Source of the DNA: Aved-18 sp964606665
GTDB lineage: Bacteria > Cyanobacteriota > Vampirovibrionia > Obscuribacterales > Obscuribacteraceae
Direction of reading: 5' to 3'
Length of the DNA: 64,000 nucleotides
Assembly (NCBI GenBank): GCA_964606665.1
Contig: CAZSHS010000016.1
Span: 1 to 64,000 of the forward strand
The position numbers were made by a program, and so were the translations under genes. Shown here in pieces: positions 7,252 through 17,173 of this stretch (position 1 is the stretch's first letter; every line of letters begins with the position of its first letter). The notes below the pieces were generated by a model, which worked only from the letters and a program-made list of their open reading frames with translations, did not search any database and was not told the DNA's origin.

Positions 7252-8826
7252 TTGTGCTCGATGAATTTTTATCTTAGTCGTTGGATATTTATAAGAGGTC
7301 TGTGCCTGGTCTATCTGACGGCATTCCTCTCTGCGAGCCATCAGATGATGGGACTCTACGGACAAGATGGAATTCTTCCAATTGCCGAGTATATAAAGCA
7401 AATATCCGCCGGTGGGTATTCGGGGGCGACGGCAGCTAATTTCTTCAGCCAGCCAACAGTCTTCTGGGTTGATCAGCAAGACATGGTTCTGCTCGTGATA
7501 CCAATTGTTGGAGTGGTGGCATCGCTACTTGCACTTGTAGGAATATTGACCGGCGAATATTTATTCATGTGCTGGTTTTTGTATTTGTCTATCGTCAATG
7601 TTGGACAAGACTTCATGTCGTTTCAGTGGGACACGCTTCTACTTGAAACTGGCTTTCTAGCTTTGTTTTTTACGACCTGGCGTCCGCTTGAGGCCGGGTG
7701 GAGAAGACATCTTAGATTGAGACTGCCATCGTGGTGTTTTGAACAAGAAAAAAATCCGCTCATAGTTCTTTGGTTGTACCGTTGGTTATTATTTCGTCTC
7801 ATGTTTTCATCGGGAATTGTGAAACTGGCAAGTGGCGATCCGACCTGGCACAACTTGACCGCACTGTGCTATCACTACGAGACGCAGCCGCTGCCAACAC
7901 CTCTTGCTTGGTTTTGCGATCAAGCGCCGCGCGAAGTGCATGTGTTTGGTGCCATAATCATGTTTGTCATTGAGCTTGTTGTGCCATTTAGTGTTTTTCT
8001 TTCGACTAGACCGCGACATCTAGGCGCATTGATTATGATCGCCTTTCAAGTAGCGATAATGCTGACTGGCAATTATTGTTATTTCAATTGGCTCACTATT
8101 TTGCTTTGCGTTTTGCTTTTCGACGATGGCTTTGTAGATTCGCAACTTGGAGCGACATTTTCAAATTGGCTGGCACCACTTGCCAGTTTGCGCGATCCTG
8201 GCAAAATAGCAAAATTTATCGTGGCGCCAGCAAGTGTTCTCATCTTATTTGTGAGCAGCTTTTGTTTTATGCAATCGGTCATGGATTATCGAAGTTTTGC
8301 TCCGCAACTTTTAGCTCCTGTTTTGGTAATTTCTCCATGGCATATTTCCAGTTCTTATGGTCTATTTGCAATAATGACTACAACAAGACCCGAGATTGAA
8401 ATTGAAGGTAGCGAGGATGGAATAAATTGGAGAACTTACGAGTTCAAATACAAAGTCGGTCCCTGTAATCGAATACCACCTACGGTGGCACCTGTACAAC
8501 CGAGGCTCGATTGGCAAATGTGGTTTCAAGCAATTTCTCCATCTCGATTGCAAGAGAATTCCTGGTTCGTCAGATTCTTGCAAAAATTGCTTGACGGTTC
8601 GCCTTCTGTCACTACGTTGCTTGAAAAAAATCCGTTTCCAGATCCGATGCACCAACCTAAAGTGCTTCGTGCTAACTTCTACAATTATGAATTTACTCAA
8701 TGGCCTGCATTATCTAGCGAAGGTCTTTGGTGGAAACGAACTTTGATGGGCGAATATCTTACTTTGAGGCGCGAAGACAATAAAACAAATGGTGTGAGCG
8801 AACCCACAAAGAGGGAAGATAAATGA
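7252..8826 (+). CDS. Lipase maturation factor family membrane protein
   Basis: 524 aa, polytopic. The opening (WIFIRGLCLVYL, then GLYGQDGILP) and the later FQWDTLLLETGFLA and RWLLFRLMFSSGIVKL segments are hallmarks of the lipase maturation factor (LMF1-like) family. A soluble C-terminal domain begins after about residue 375 with the family's Y/E/F strand pattern. In animals LMF1 is an ER chaperone for secreted lipases; the role of bacterial members is not established. The frame opens at TTG 7252, 8 nt after an AAGAG; ATG 7261 is the alternative. The last 4 nt overlap the next gene, so the two are co-translated. Confidence 0.85.
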   Translation: MCSMNFYLSRWIFIRGLCLVYLTAFLSASHQMMGLYGQDGILPIAEYIKQISAGGYSGATAANFFSQPTVFWVDQQDMVLLVIPIVGVVASLLALVGILTGEYLFMCWFLYLSIVNVGQDFMSFQWDTLLLETGFLALFFTTWRPLEAGWRRHLRLRLPSWCFEQEKNPLIVLWLYRWLLFRLMFSSGIVKLASGDPTWHNLTALCYHYETQPLPTPLAWFCDQAPREVHVFGAIIMFVIELVVPFSVFLSTRPRHLGALIMIAFQVAIMLTGNYCYFNWLTILLCVLLFDDGFVDSQLGATFSNWLAPLASLRDPGKIAKFIVAPASVLILFVSSFCFMQSVMDYRSFAPQLLAPVLVISPWHISSSYGLFAIMTTTRPEIEIEGSEDGINWRTYEFKYKVGPCNRIPPTVAPVQPRLDWQMWFQAISPSRLQENSWFVRFLQKLLDGSPSVTTLLEKNPFPDPMHQPKVLRANFYNYEFTQWPALSSEGLWWKRTLMGEYLTLRREDNKTNGVSEPTKREDK

Positions 8827-9533
8827 GAGATTTAAAAATCGAAATTTCTCGCAAGAATTTCATGGGCATGCTGATTCTCGTGATTCTTCTAGCGTTGTGG
8901 ATTATTTCGCCGTTTGGAATCGGTAAGTCGCTTGGTTTGAAATTGAACTTTTTCAATCACTTCGTGAACTTCTCCGACCAGTCGAAGGCCATGGAAGCGC
9001 ATTTCTGGCACGTCGCAGCTAATACATTCAGAAGAAACGGCTATAGCGTCGTGGACGACTCGGTAGGACTTCTGTGCGGGCTTCCGTCTGTTGACATTTT
9101 GGTAGACGACGACCTGGACATGGACAAGAAGATTCTCAACACCAGAATTAAGAGCAGACTTTCGGTTCATTTGACTCCTGTGGAGCAATCAACCAATTAT
9201 GAAAGCAAAAACGTCGACTCCAATTTCCCGAATCTCGACCGGGCTGACCTTTTCGAGGAAATAATTTCAGACGATCTAGAGAAGCATGTGGACGAGTTAG
9301 CTTCAACTAAGTTCGTAACGCCTAATTACAGTTGGTATTGGGCCATTTATGCCCTCGCCTTGAGTGCAATTGGGGGGCTCATAGTATTAGTAGGGGACGA
9401 AGTCAAGACCAAGTGGGTTCGAGACATTGTTACACTCCTTTTGCTTGCCCCATTACTTGTCTTGATCCTCTGGCGGGTGGGCACCCTGCTACTTGGGATG
9501 TTTCTGTACGCAGTTGCCCCGAAGCCAAGCTGA
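8823..9533 (+). CDS. Membrane protein of unknown function, partner of the LMF protein
   Basis: 236 aa. An N-terminal transmembrane helix (about 14-32, LILVILLALWIISPFG) is followed by a soluble domain of roughly 130 residues and two C-terminal helices. The soluble part has no motif I know. The ATG overlaps the TGA of the LMF gene (ATGA), a strong sign of translational coupling and of joint function. Not recognised as a named family. Confidence 0.75.
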   Translation: MRDLKIEISRKNFMGMLILVILLALWIISPFGIGKSLGLKLNFFNHFVNFSDQSKAMEAHFWHVAANTFRRNGYSVVDDSVGLLCGLPSVDILVDDDLDMDKKILNTRIKSRLSVHLTPVEQSTNYESKNVDSNFPNLDRADLFEEIISDDLEKHVDELASTKFVTPNYSWYWAIYALALSAIGGLIVLVGDEVKTKWVRDIVTLLLLAPLLVLILWRVGTLLLGMFLYAVAPKPS

Positions 9534-9705
9534 TTAAAAGCAGCTTAATCGTAAAGAAAAGTGCTTGTTCTAGATCTGATACTGACAAGCTTCGTGATAT
9601 ATTTGGTGTCTGTTTAATAGTTCGCTGACCTCTGTTCTCAACCTTTTTTAAGTCCTTAGAAAACGTATGATGAGCGCCCAGGTCTGAAAGGTTGATAATA
9701 GATAA

Positions 9706-9993
9706 ATGAATAACAAACTCTTTGTGGGCAATCTCGCCTATCAAACATCCGATGCTGAGCTTCAAGAGCTTTTCGCCGAGCATGGTGCCGTGAACTCTGT
9801 TCAAGTCGCCAAAGACCGTGAAACCGGTCGCTCACGCGGATTCGCCTTTGTAGAAATGGGCACCCAATCCGAAGCCGAAGCAGCTATCAAAGCTCTCAAC
9901 GGCAGAGAAGTGAGAGGACGTCAGATTTCTGTAGTCGTTTCACAACCAAAACCACGCACTGGTGGCGGTGGCGGCGGCGGCCGCGGGCGCTAA
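9706..9993 (+). CDS. RRM-type RNA-binding protein with glycine tail
   Basis: 95 aa. One RNA recognition motif with RNP2 (LFVGNLAY, residues 4-11) and RNP1 (RGFAFVEM, about 44-51), then a short glycine/arginine tail. This is the layout of the small cyanobacterial Rbp proteins, which bind single-stranded RNA and are often cold-induced. It stands alone, with 172 nt upstream that contain small inverted repeats but no clear promoter. A GAAAGG lies ahead of the ATG. Confidence 0.93.
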   Translation: MNNKLFVGNLAYQTSDAELQELFAEHGAVNSVQVAKDRETGRSRGFAFVEMGTQSEAEAAIKALNGREVRGRQISVVVSQPKPRTGGGGGGGRGR

Positions 9994-10049
9994 GTTGTAA
10001 TTTCCACGTTCGTCCATCTTTTAGAAACTATATATAGAGGAAATACAAC

Positions 10050-10928
10050 TTGTTGAACCTAAACTTGAATTGGATTGAATTTACAGCAGTATTCTCCGTG
10101 ATGTTTTTGCTCCACACCTTTGGAATCACTTTTGGTTACCATAGGCTGTTGTCGCATCGTTCATTCAAGTGCATTAAACCGCTAGAGTACTTCTTTGTAC
10201 TCTGCGGTTATCTCGCTTTTGAAGGCTCACCAATCTGGTGGGCCACGATCCATAGAGCACACCACAGACATCACGATACCCCGCTTGATCCCCACTCACC
10301 TCGCAATGGAATTCTTTATGCTCATTTCGGTTGGTTAGGCGAGAAGCGCTATCCTGATCACATCGACCCCATCACCCAATCGCAAGATTTGATCAAAGAT
10401 CCTATCTACAGATTGCTCGATGGCGGCGACGATTTGAGACGTGGACACCACATCAGCTTTGCTACAGGTTTCGCTTTCAGAGCATTGCTCTGGGCAGTGT
10501 TCGGATGGCAAGTCGCACTAGCTAGCTTGCTTGCAGGACTTTTGGTCATGCAAACACCGCTATGGCTCAATGTCGTTTGTCACCTCCGCCAGTTTGGTTA
10601 TCGCAGCTTTGCCACCACAGACGATAGCGTCAATTGCTGGTGGGTTGCCGCTTTGACCATGGGTGAAGGCTGGCACAACAACCACCACGCATTTCCTGGT
10701 TCACCCAGAATGGGAGCGCGTTGGTTCGAAGTCGATCCAACATGGATGTTGATTGCAGCTTGCAAAAAACTCGGTTGGGTAACTGTCGCCAATGTTCCAG
10801 AGAAATTGATGGCCGGTCGCGCTTGCAAAGGTTCTTCGGTCAAAGACGATCGTGGTCTAGCAATCGCACAGAACATCGCTGCTGCTGCGGCTGAACTCAA
10901 GAAACCAGCTTTGAGCGGCTCACGCTAA
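10050..10928 (+). CDS. Membrane fatty-acid delta-9 desaturase (DesC-like)
   Basis: 292 aa. Three histidine boxes of the di-iron acyl desaturases are present: HRLLSH (H31/H36), HRAHHRHH (H68-H72) and HNNHHAFP (H209-H213). Hydrophobic blocks between the boxes give the usual four helices. It introduces a cis double bond into saturated acyl chains to keep membranes fluid. The start is TTG 10050, supported by AGAGG at 10036-10040. The RRM gene just upstream is on the same strand; both functions are cold-linked in Cyanobacteria. Its 3' end overlaps the convergent Clp-N gene by 32 nt. Confidence 0.93.
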   Translation: MLNLNLNWIEFTAVFSVMFLLHTFGITFGYHRLLSHRSFKCIKPLEYFFVLCGYLAFEGSPIWWATIHRAHHRHHDTPLDPHSPRNGILYAHFGWLGEKRYPDHIDPITQSQDLIKDPIYRLLDGGDDLRRGHHISFATGFAFRALLWAVFGWQVALASLLAGLLVMQTPLWLNVVCHLRQFGYRSFATTDDSVNCWWVAALTMGEGWHNNHHAFPGSPRMGARWFEVDPTWMLIAACKKLGWVTVANVPEKLMAGRACKGSSVKDDRGLAIAQNIAAAAAELKKPALSGSR

Positions 10929-12192
10929 GGCTCATAGACTGAACCGGAGCGGTTACAAGAATTGCTAAAAGGCGCAAAAGCAAAGTATGCTGAGCGCCTT
11001 TTTCTTCGTCTTCACAATCAACGTCTTGCCAGCCGAGCTGCCCGAGTTCTTGTGTTTTGTAAGCTAGCCGGTAGTACAAATCCATATTTTCGTTTTGTCT
11101 TCTTAGAAATGCGACAAAGTCGGTATTAGAATCAATTTCGCTTATAGCCTGCGGTTCGCGGGTGTTTTCCATGAAATTTTCTAGCAAGAACACGTCGTGT
11201 ATTTCGTTTGTACAAGCAGGAATTTCCATCTCAAAATCGAATGAGTCACCACCTGCAATGGCAATAGATGCCACTTCTTTACCGTTTCCGTCATCTTCAT
11301 GGTAAAAAGTTTCGACTGTATCTAGGTCACTGTATTTTAAAGATGCCGACTGCGAGCCATCCACCATCACAAACTGATTTTCATAGAATAAAATCAGCTC
11401 CTGTGGATTGTTCATATAAATACCAAGCAAGCCCGGCTCTGCTTCTGGTAGGTTTCTTGCCGCCACAAAACTATCTATCAGTTCTAAATCTCGACGAGCT
11501 TTTTCCTTAATTCCACGGGTGTAAGGCGGCTTTATGTCAGGGATTTCTCTGTTGTCGGACTCACCCAGATAATTGATCAATTGCATAGTTTGTGAAAAAT
11601 ATAGCTCGGCACTTTCTAAACCAATTGAATGCTTCAGTTCGTCAGTCAAATGACCGTCGCGCAGCCAGTTGAGTGCCAGGCGATTGAGTTTACTTAACGT
11701 TGAATTTCCCGCTGTTATTTCCTTGCTAACGGCGGTTTCATCAACCGCGATAGTCAAAAGAACTGATTTGAAATCATCAATTTCAATTTTGGCTTCTTTC
11801 AAATTTTTAGCAAAATCTATTGAATCAAAAAGTATCTGCGCCAGTATCTGTCCCGTTGTAATATCAGCTTCGTAGCCAATGTCTAAACACTCAATAGCGC
11901 ATTTCTCTAGAGTCTTAAAAATAGCATCACCTAATGGAATTTTATTGAATTCTAAAGATCGAGAAGGAGCGAATTTCGCGAATAATTCCCCCTCTCTGTT
12001 TTTCATAAATCCAATACGATTCAATTGAGATTCTTTGAGTTTAGATGCGACTTTGCCTGCGGTGGTATTTTGCTGCTGACGAAGTGCCCAGCAAAGGTCG
12101 TCTATTTGCACGCAAGTGTCATTTCTCGCCCATGCTATTAGTTCGGCGAATAAAAGCGCCTCACGCGCCTTGTCAGTTAGTTTTATTTGCAC
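10897..12192 (-). CDS. Double Clp-N domain protein without ATPase
   Basis: 431 aa. Two Clp-N-like repeats occupy about residues 1-60 (LTDKAREALLFAELIAWAR, then DDLCWAL) and 85-150 (IPLGDAIFKTLEKCA, then ITTGQILAQIL). In ClpA/ClpC these repeats bind substrates and adaptors, but no AAA+ module follows here. The remaining 280 residues are an acidic region of unknown type. It is the last gene of the minus operon, 12 nt after the HEAT gene. I infer an adaptor or substrate-recruiting role for the AAA+ protease of the same operon. The last residues read through the desaturase terminator and end 32 nt inside the opposing gene, so the natural C-terminus deserves a check. Confidence 0.7.
   Translation of the reverse strand: MQIKLTDKAREALLFAELIAWARNDTCVQIDDLCWALRQQQNTTAGKVASKLKESQLNRIGFMKNREGELFAKFAPSRSLEFNKIPLGDAIFKTLEKCAIECLDIGYEADITTGQILAQILFDSIDFAKNLKEAKIEIDDFKSVLLTIAVDETAVSKEITAGNSTLSKLNRLALNWLRDGHLTDELKHSIGLESAELYFSQTMQLINYLGESDNREIPDIKPPYTRGIKEKARRDLELIDSFVAARNLPEAEPGLLGIYMNNPQELILFYENQFVMVDGSQSASLKYSDLDTVETFYHEDDGNGKEVASIAIAGGDSFDFEMEIPACTNEIHDVFLLENFMENTREPQAISEIDSNTDFVAFLRRQNENMDLYYRLAYKTQELGQLGWQDVDCEDEEKGAQHTLLLRLLAILVTAPVQSMSLSVSRSKLVS
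10967..11003 (+). terminator. Terminator of the desaturase gene, inside an opposing gene
   Basis: AAAAGGCGC (10967-10975) pairs with GCGCCTTTT (10994-11002), a nine-pair stem with an 18-nt loop and a T-run. It lies 38 nt after the desaturase stop, inside the 3' coding end of the minus-strand Clp-N gene. Confidence 0.7.
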
Positions 12193-12204
12193 TGTCCGTA
12201 AATC

Positions 12205-13416
12205 TTAGTTAGTCTGGTTCAACCGAGTTATTGCCTGCTCTGCATATCTTACCAGAGCGGTGTCTGGGTCTTTAAGAGCCTCGGTCAAAGCAGGAAGTGC
12301 AACGCGCGCAGCCGGTCCAATGTGTCCCAGGACTTCTGCTGCTTGGTGCTTGGTGTGCACATCGCCGCTTTTGAGCAAATCGATTAATTTGGGCACCGCT
12401 GGTGCGGCATCGGCGCCAAAGTTAGATAAATAACTAACGGCATTGCGTCCGACTGTGGGGTCGTCAAACAGTTCCAAATAAAGTTGCAAAATGCGTGGAT
12501 CTCTGCGGTCGATGCTTTGTAGAGCGTTCATTGCAGAGTACTTTATGCTTGAATCGCTTTCTGTTTTGATCATTTCTATAAGTTTTGGAATGGCCGCTTT
12601 AGACGAAGACTGATATGACCCAAGCGCCTGGCAGCCAGCGTTTCGCACGATAGCGTAATTATCGTCTAAGGTTTTCATCACCGCAGGTACAACAAAATCA
12701 GGATCTGCTCTAAAGCGAGAAAGTGCATAGAGGGCCGATTGTCGTATGAGTTGAGAATCTTGATTGGATAACTCGGCAACTAAAATTTTTGTTGTTTCCG
12801 CTTTGAGCGCGGGTCTTTCTTGTTGTGCAAGGTGAGCCAAAGCATCAAGTGCAGCGCGTTTCACTGCGGGTTCTGGCGATGTATTTAAGGTTTGAATGAT
12901 GGCTGCTTTAATATCGTCATTGCGTGGACCGATGTTGCCTAAGGCAGAGACTAGAGAGCTTTTGATTTCGCGTTTTTGGCTGGATTTTAGTATGGCGATT
13001 ATTGTTTTAACTGATTGGTTCGAGAAGTAGAAATCCTCATAGCCAGTTAGTCTATTTAAAAGATTAGCCATAGGAGTTTGAATGGTTTCATCGTTGGTGT
13101 CCATGGCATCGATAATTGCGGGAACAGCGTTGACTGGATAATTGCGCAAAGCAGTTTCGATGTCGCTATAGTTTTGATTGTTAGCTTTGAAGCGAGCGCG
13201 CGCCTCGTCTACTAACTGTCGAGCCTCGCGCTCTGCCGTTTTATCTTGAACTGGCGCAGTCGATTTCTTAGAGTTCTGCTCGGCAGACTCGGTTTTTAAA
13301 TCACCTTCACTTGGAAGTCCTCGACCGGCACGCGCATGGGCAGTATCAAATGTAGTGGCGCCGATTAGTGCTAGCGACACCATGCAAAGCGTTGCTCTTA
13401 AGCTTCTGCTGAGCAT
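12205..13416 (-). CDS. Secreted HEAT-repeat protein
   Basis: 403 aa from ATG 13416, which has a strong GGAGGG 6 nt upstream; an upstream TTG in frame would include that ribosome binding site and is wrong. Residues 1-28 are a signal peptide ending near AHA, so the protein is periplasmic. From about residue 90 to the end there are roughly eight helical HEAT/PBS-lyase-like repeats with patterns such as VRNAGCQALG and HQAAEVLGHIG. Such solenoids bind other proteins. Fourth gene of the operon, 49 nt after the AAA+ protease gene; a periplasmic scaffold or regulator for it is a reasonable inference. Confidence 0.85.
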   Translation of the reverse strand: MLSRSLRATLCMVSLALIGATTFDTAHARAGRGLPSEGDLKTESAEQNSKKSTAPVQDKTAEREARQLVDEARARFKANNQNYSDIETALRNYPVNAVPAIIDAMDTNDETIQTPMANLLNRLTGYEDFYFSNQSVKTIIAILKSSQKREIKSSLVSALGNIGPRNDDIKAAIIQTLNTSPEPAVKRAALDALAHLAQQERPALKAETTKILVAELSNQDSQLIRQSALYALSRFRADPDFVVPAVMKTLDDNYAIVRNAGCQALGSYQSSSKAAIPKLIEMIKTESDSSIKYSAMNALQSIDRRDPRILQLYLELFDDPTVGRNAVSYLSNFGADAAPAVPKLIDLLKSGDVHTKHQAAEVLGHIGPAARVALPALTEALKDPDTALVRYAEQAITRLNQTN

Positions 13417-13465
13417 AAGCAATCCCTCCCTCAATTTTGATACTGATCGTATGGAACGATCTTAT

Positions 13466-16400
13466 CTAAGATGGCTCTTTGGGAGAATCGGGTTTTTCCT
13501 GAGTTTTGCTGTCATTTAGATTTTCGCTTCCAGGAGGAGGCGCGGGTGTTTCGTTGCCATTTTTCTTTCCACCCAAAGTTCCCAATCTAGACAAGAAATC
13601 TTCAGGCATAACTGGGCGTTTTCCGACAAATTTGCGATCTGCAATTTTGGCAATTTCTTCGTCAATTTGCTTGTCGGATTTTTCAGGCTCAAGAATGTTC
13701 ACTAAATCTCTAAAATAAAGAGTTTCTTTTTCTATTAGTCCAGCTGCGATTAAATCTAATTCTTTGCGCTTGCTCACAAGAAGCTTTTCGACGTTTTCGT
13801 AGCAATCGTCGACTATTTTCTTGATTTCCATTTCGATTTCGCGCTCAGTTTCTGCCGAGGCGCCGTGGTATTCGTTATGTCTGTAAGCGACATCAGTGTT
13901 GAATTTAAATGAGCCCATACCGTACTTGCGAATCATACCTGAGGCATTCATAGCTACATTCCTCAAGTCTGCAGAAACTCCGGTGGCGTTGGTTTCGCGA
14001 ATGATTGTTTCTGCAATCAGTCCACCAAGTGACACTTCTATTTCAGACAACATTTCCATTTTGTTTTTAGTGTGGTGACTGCCGTCATCTTTTGCTACTG
14101 ACCACATGTAACCAAGGGCGCCACCAGTCGGAATAACAGTGACGACTTGAATTCTATCTTTTAAGTTGCGGTAGTATGCAACAATTGTATGTCCAGCCTC
14201 ATGATAAGCAGTTTTCCAGAGATCGTCCAAAACGATATTACTGCTTCTATTTAAGCCAAAATGAACCCGTTGAATAGCTTGAATCATATCTACTTGGTTA
14301 ATCGCTGTCCTACCATGGCGTACAGCAATTAATCCCGCTTCGTTTACGATGGCAGCTAGACTTGCTCCAGAATCCCACACCGTCATACGTGCAATTTCAA
14401 GTAGGTTCGCTTCGGTAGGTAACTTAAGCTGTTTGGCGTAGTGTTCTAAAATCGCTTCTCTGCCGTCAAGATTCGGAAGGGGAACGTCAATTCTGCGGTC
14501 AAACCGACCAGGGCGTAAAAGTGCTTCATCTAGCATGCTTGGATTATTGGTTGCACCAATGGTGAGTACTTTGTGCTTGCCAAATCCGTCCATTTCAACC
14601 AAGAGTTGGTTCAAAGTGCGGTTGACCTCATTTTGACCACTGGAACTAAAACCTTGGCGAGTCGAACCAACTGCGTCTATTTCATCAATAAACACAATCG
14701 CGGGTTTTCCACTGCGTCTGGCCTGCTCATAGATCGAACGAACGCGTTTGGCACCTAGTCCGACCCAGACTTGTACGAAATCGGTTCCTGAGAGTGAATA
14801 GAAGTTCACTCCCGCTTCGTTGGCGATAGCTTTTGCCAGCATAGTTTTGCCCGTGCCGGGACTTCCAACTAAAAGAATACCTTTTGGAGCTTTTAGTCCA
14901 GATTTCAAAATGGTGTCTGCATGTTTTAACATCTGAACTACTTCAGAAGCCTCTGCAACTGCTTCATCCATTCCTTTAATATCAGAAAGTTTTACTTCTA
15001 AGTCCGGCACTTTGGACAAGTTCATTCCATCTGTATTGAGCTTATGACCAGCTGTGGCTGCAATTCGGGTGCAACCTTCTTCTAGTTCTTCCATTGTCAC
15101 TGCTGTCTTGCCAGCTCGAACGGCTAGAATTGCGGCTTCATTAACAGCAGCTTGAACATCGGCACCGGAGAAATTGAACGACCATTTTGAAAGCTCGTCG
15201 TAATCAGGTTCTGCTTCGAGCTGAATATTTGTGAGGTATTTTTTGAAAATGAGTTTGCGTGCTTCACCATCTGGAAGTCCCACATAGACCTTTCTGTCGA
15301 ATCTGCCGGAGCGCATGAAGGCTGGATCTAGCTCATTTTCAACGTTTGTCGCACCGATTGTAATAACGTTTGATCGGCCGCTGATTCCATCCAGTTCAAC
15401 GAGAATTTGATTAAGTGCGGTAGTTCGACGATTTCCCGTATCGGNNNNNNNNNNGTCATTGTGCCACCAAGATTATCGATTTCGTCGATAAACACAATGG
15501 AAGATGGATTCTTGCGAGCTTGAGTGTATAACGCGCGAATACGACCAGCGCCTTCACCAGTCCACATGCTTTTGAAATACGTGGCTGAGATTCCGTAGAA
15601 GGGAACACCTGATTCATTTGCAATTGCTTTAGCCAGCATTGTTTTACCAACACCGGGAGGTCCAATCATCAGAATTCCTTTGGGAATTTTGGCTCCTATT
15701 TTGCGCAAATCTTCGCTACGTTTGAGGAAATCTACAATTTCGGTAACGTCTGTTTTGACATCGTCAATTCCTATGACATCAGAAAATCTGATATTGGGAT
15801 CGTGAGTGATGAGTTCCACGCCCGAAGTCAAAGTGCGTTCTAAACCTACAGAAACATTATCGAGGGCGGTGCGGACCATTTCGGTTGTGACTTTGTTAGG
15901 ACCGCCGGGGCGACGCGACAACAACGCCGCTTCGTTAACCACGCTTGCAATATCTGCAGGAGAGTAGTTTGCTGTAACCATCACGAGTTCGTCGTAATCG
16001 ATTTTTTCGTCGTGCAAAACTTTGTTTGTATAATACTTGAATAACTCTTTGCGCTCTTCTACTGAAGGCGGTTGGAAATAAATTCGTTTGTCCATACGTC
16101 CAGCGCGCATTAATGCTGGATCTAGCATGCCATCATTATTGGTGGCACCGATTACTAGGATGCGTGAACCTTGAAAGCCATCCATCTCTGTAAGAAGAGT
16201 ATTCAAAGTCATATTCATGTCGGACTGAGCGCCAAAGCCCTGGTCTTCTTTGCGTCTTGAGCCCATTGATTCAATTTCGTCGATGAACAAAATTGCTCTA
16301 TCGTGTCTGCGTAATTTACTAAAAAGCATTTTCAACTTGAGTACGCCAAGACCAAAGAACAAGCCACTTATGTTGCCACCCTCAACTACATAAAAAGGAA

Positions 16401-16878
16401 TGCCAACTTCGTTTGCAATTGCGCGCGCAAACAGAGTCTTGCCTACCCCAGGGGAGCCAACAAACAAAAGTCCTTTGGGTAAATCTGCACCTGACTCAAT
16501 GTAATGTTGACTATTATGCAGTAAGTCGATTACTTCTTTAATTTCAGTTTTTGCTCGTTCATTTCCAATTAGCTCGTTTAGAGTCTTTGGAGCTTTGGGA
16601 CTGATTGGTGGATCTCTGAATGCCCATGCAAAAGTTCTGCGCCATTTAGAGCGTGGAGCGTTGGAATCGGCTCTAGGGGGTAAAGGAAAGATGATGCTCA
16701 ACATGATATATATTTGCATCAATATAATAATGGTACCAAATATGGCGGCACCGACAATTGCGACCACTCCGTATTTGAGCAGTGCGGGAAACGACATAAA
16801 CGGATTCCAGAACTGCGATGTGAATAGCAGAATGGCAAACCAGAGAATTACGACTGTCCAACGAACCCAAGTTTTCAT
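13466..16878 (-). CDS. FtsH-like membrane protease with three AAA+ modules
   Basis: One gene broken only by the N-run at 15445-15454; read in the proper frame the sequence after the gap continues the same module (TALNQILVELDG, GATNVENELDPA, RSGRFDRK). Two N-terminal transmembrane helices lie at about 5-25 and 35-63. AAA1: Walker A GSPGVGKT (141-148), Walker B ILFIDE, arginine-finger region RAGRMDKR. AAA2: GPPGVGKT (406-413), IVFIDE, RSGRFDRK. AAA3: GSPGTGKT, IVFIDE, RPGRFDRR. Aromatic pore loops are LFFGLG, SMWTGEG and VWVGLG. An M41 peptidase follows AAA3 with HEAGH (14189-14203) and the later SADLRN aspartate. Total about 1,135 aa, against 600-700 for FtsH with its single AAA. A GGAGG lies 12 nt before the ATG. 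The C-terminal tail is Pro/Glu-rich. Known FtsH degrades membrane and soluble proteins; here two extra ATPase rings are inferred. Confidence 0.88.
15445..15454. other. Assembly gap (ten N) inside the triple-AAA gene
   Basis: Ten N separate two halves of AAA2. The reading frames on either side do not match across ten bases, so the true gap is not ten bases long; the N-run is a placeholder. The missing stretch lies between Walker B and the sensor-1 region, so little sequence is probably lost. Confidence 0.97.
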
Positions 16879-16900
16879 GACGTTTTAACTGCCTCCAGTT

Positions 16901-17170
16901 CTACTCAAATCTTCCAAATGCCGGGAATTGTATACTGCTATCTTGTGAGCCACTTTCTTTTACTTCAGTAGCCGCAAGTGCCTCATGGTCAGAGTCCACA
17001 ACCTTAACCTCACCAATTGTGATGTTTTTCTTTTGTGCTACTTCAGCAGATTTCTCTCTAGCCTCGGCGTTGCGAATCGACACTGGAAAGGGGCTAGAAA
17101 TCGATTTAGAGCCGAATATGGCGCAAGAAAATCCTAGTGCGAGTATGAAAGCAATAATCATTTCTTTCAT
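16901..17170 (-). CDS. Small exported protein sharing its leader with the adjacent thioredoxin
   Basis: 89 aa. The first residues (MKEMIIAFILAL) are nearly the same as those of the upstream thioredoxin (MREMIIAFIIAL), so the two leaders are related by duplication. After the hydrophobic segment comes a polar region of about 65 residues without cysteine and without known domain. GAGGG precedes the ATG by 8 nt, and only 3 nt separate it from the thioredoxin stop. The AAA+ protease starts 22 nt downstream. It may be a small subunit or leader-anchored modulator of that protease. Confidence 0.7.
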   Translation of the reverse strand: MKEMIIAFILALGFSCAIFGSKSISSPFPVSIRNAEAREKSAEVAQKKNITIGEVKVVDSDHEALAATEVKESGSQDSSIQFPAFGRFE

Positions 17171-17173
17171 AGT

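Noticed and set aside
9563..9590. Inverted repeat GCTTGT/ACAAGC in the RRM leader, considered as a cold-shock RNA element
   Set aside because: Only six pairs with a long loop, and no known cold-box sequence is present.
15316..15457. Apparent end of one AAA gene and start of another at 15316-15328
   Set aside because: The break is caused by the ten-N placeholder. Reading past it in the right frame restores a continuous AAA2 module.
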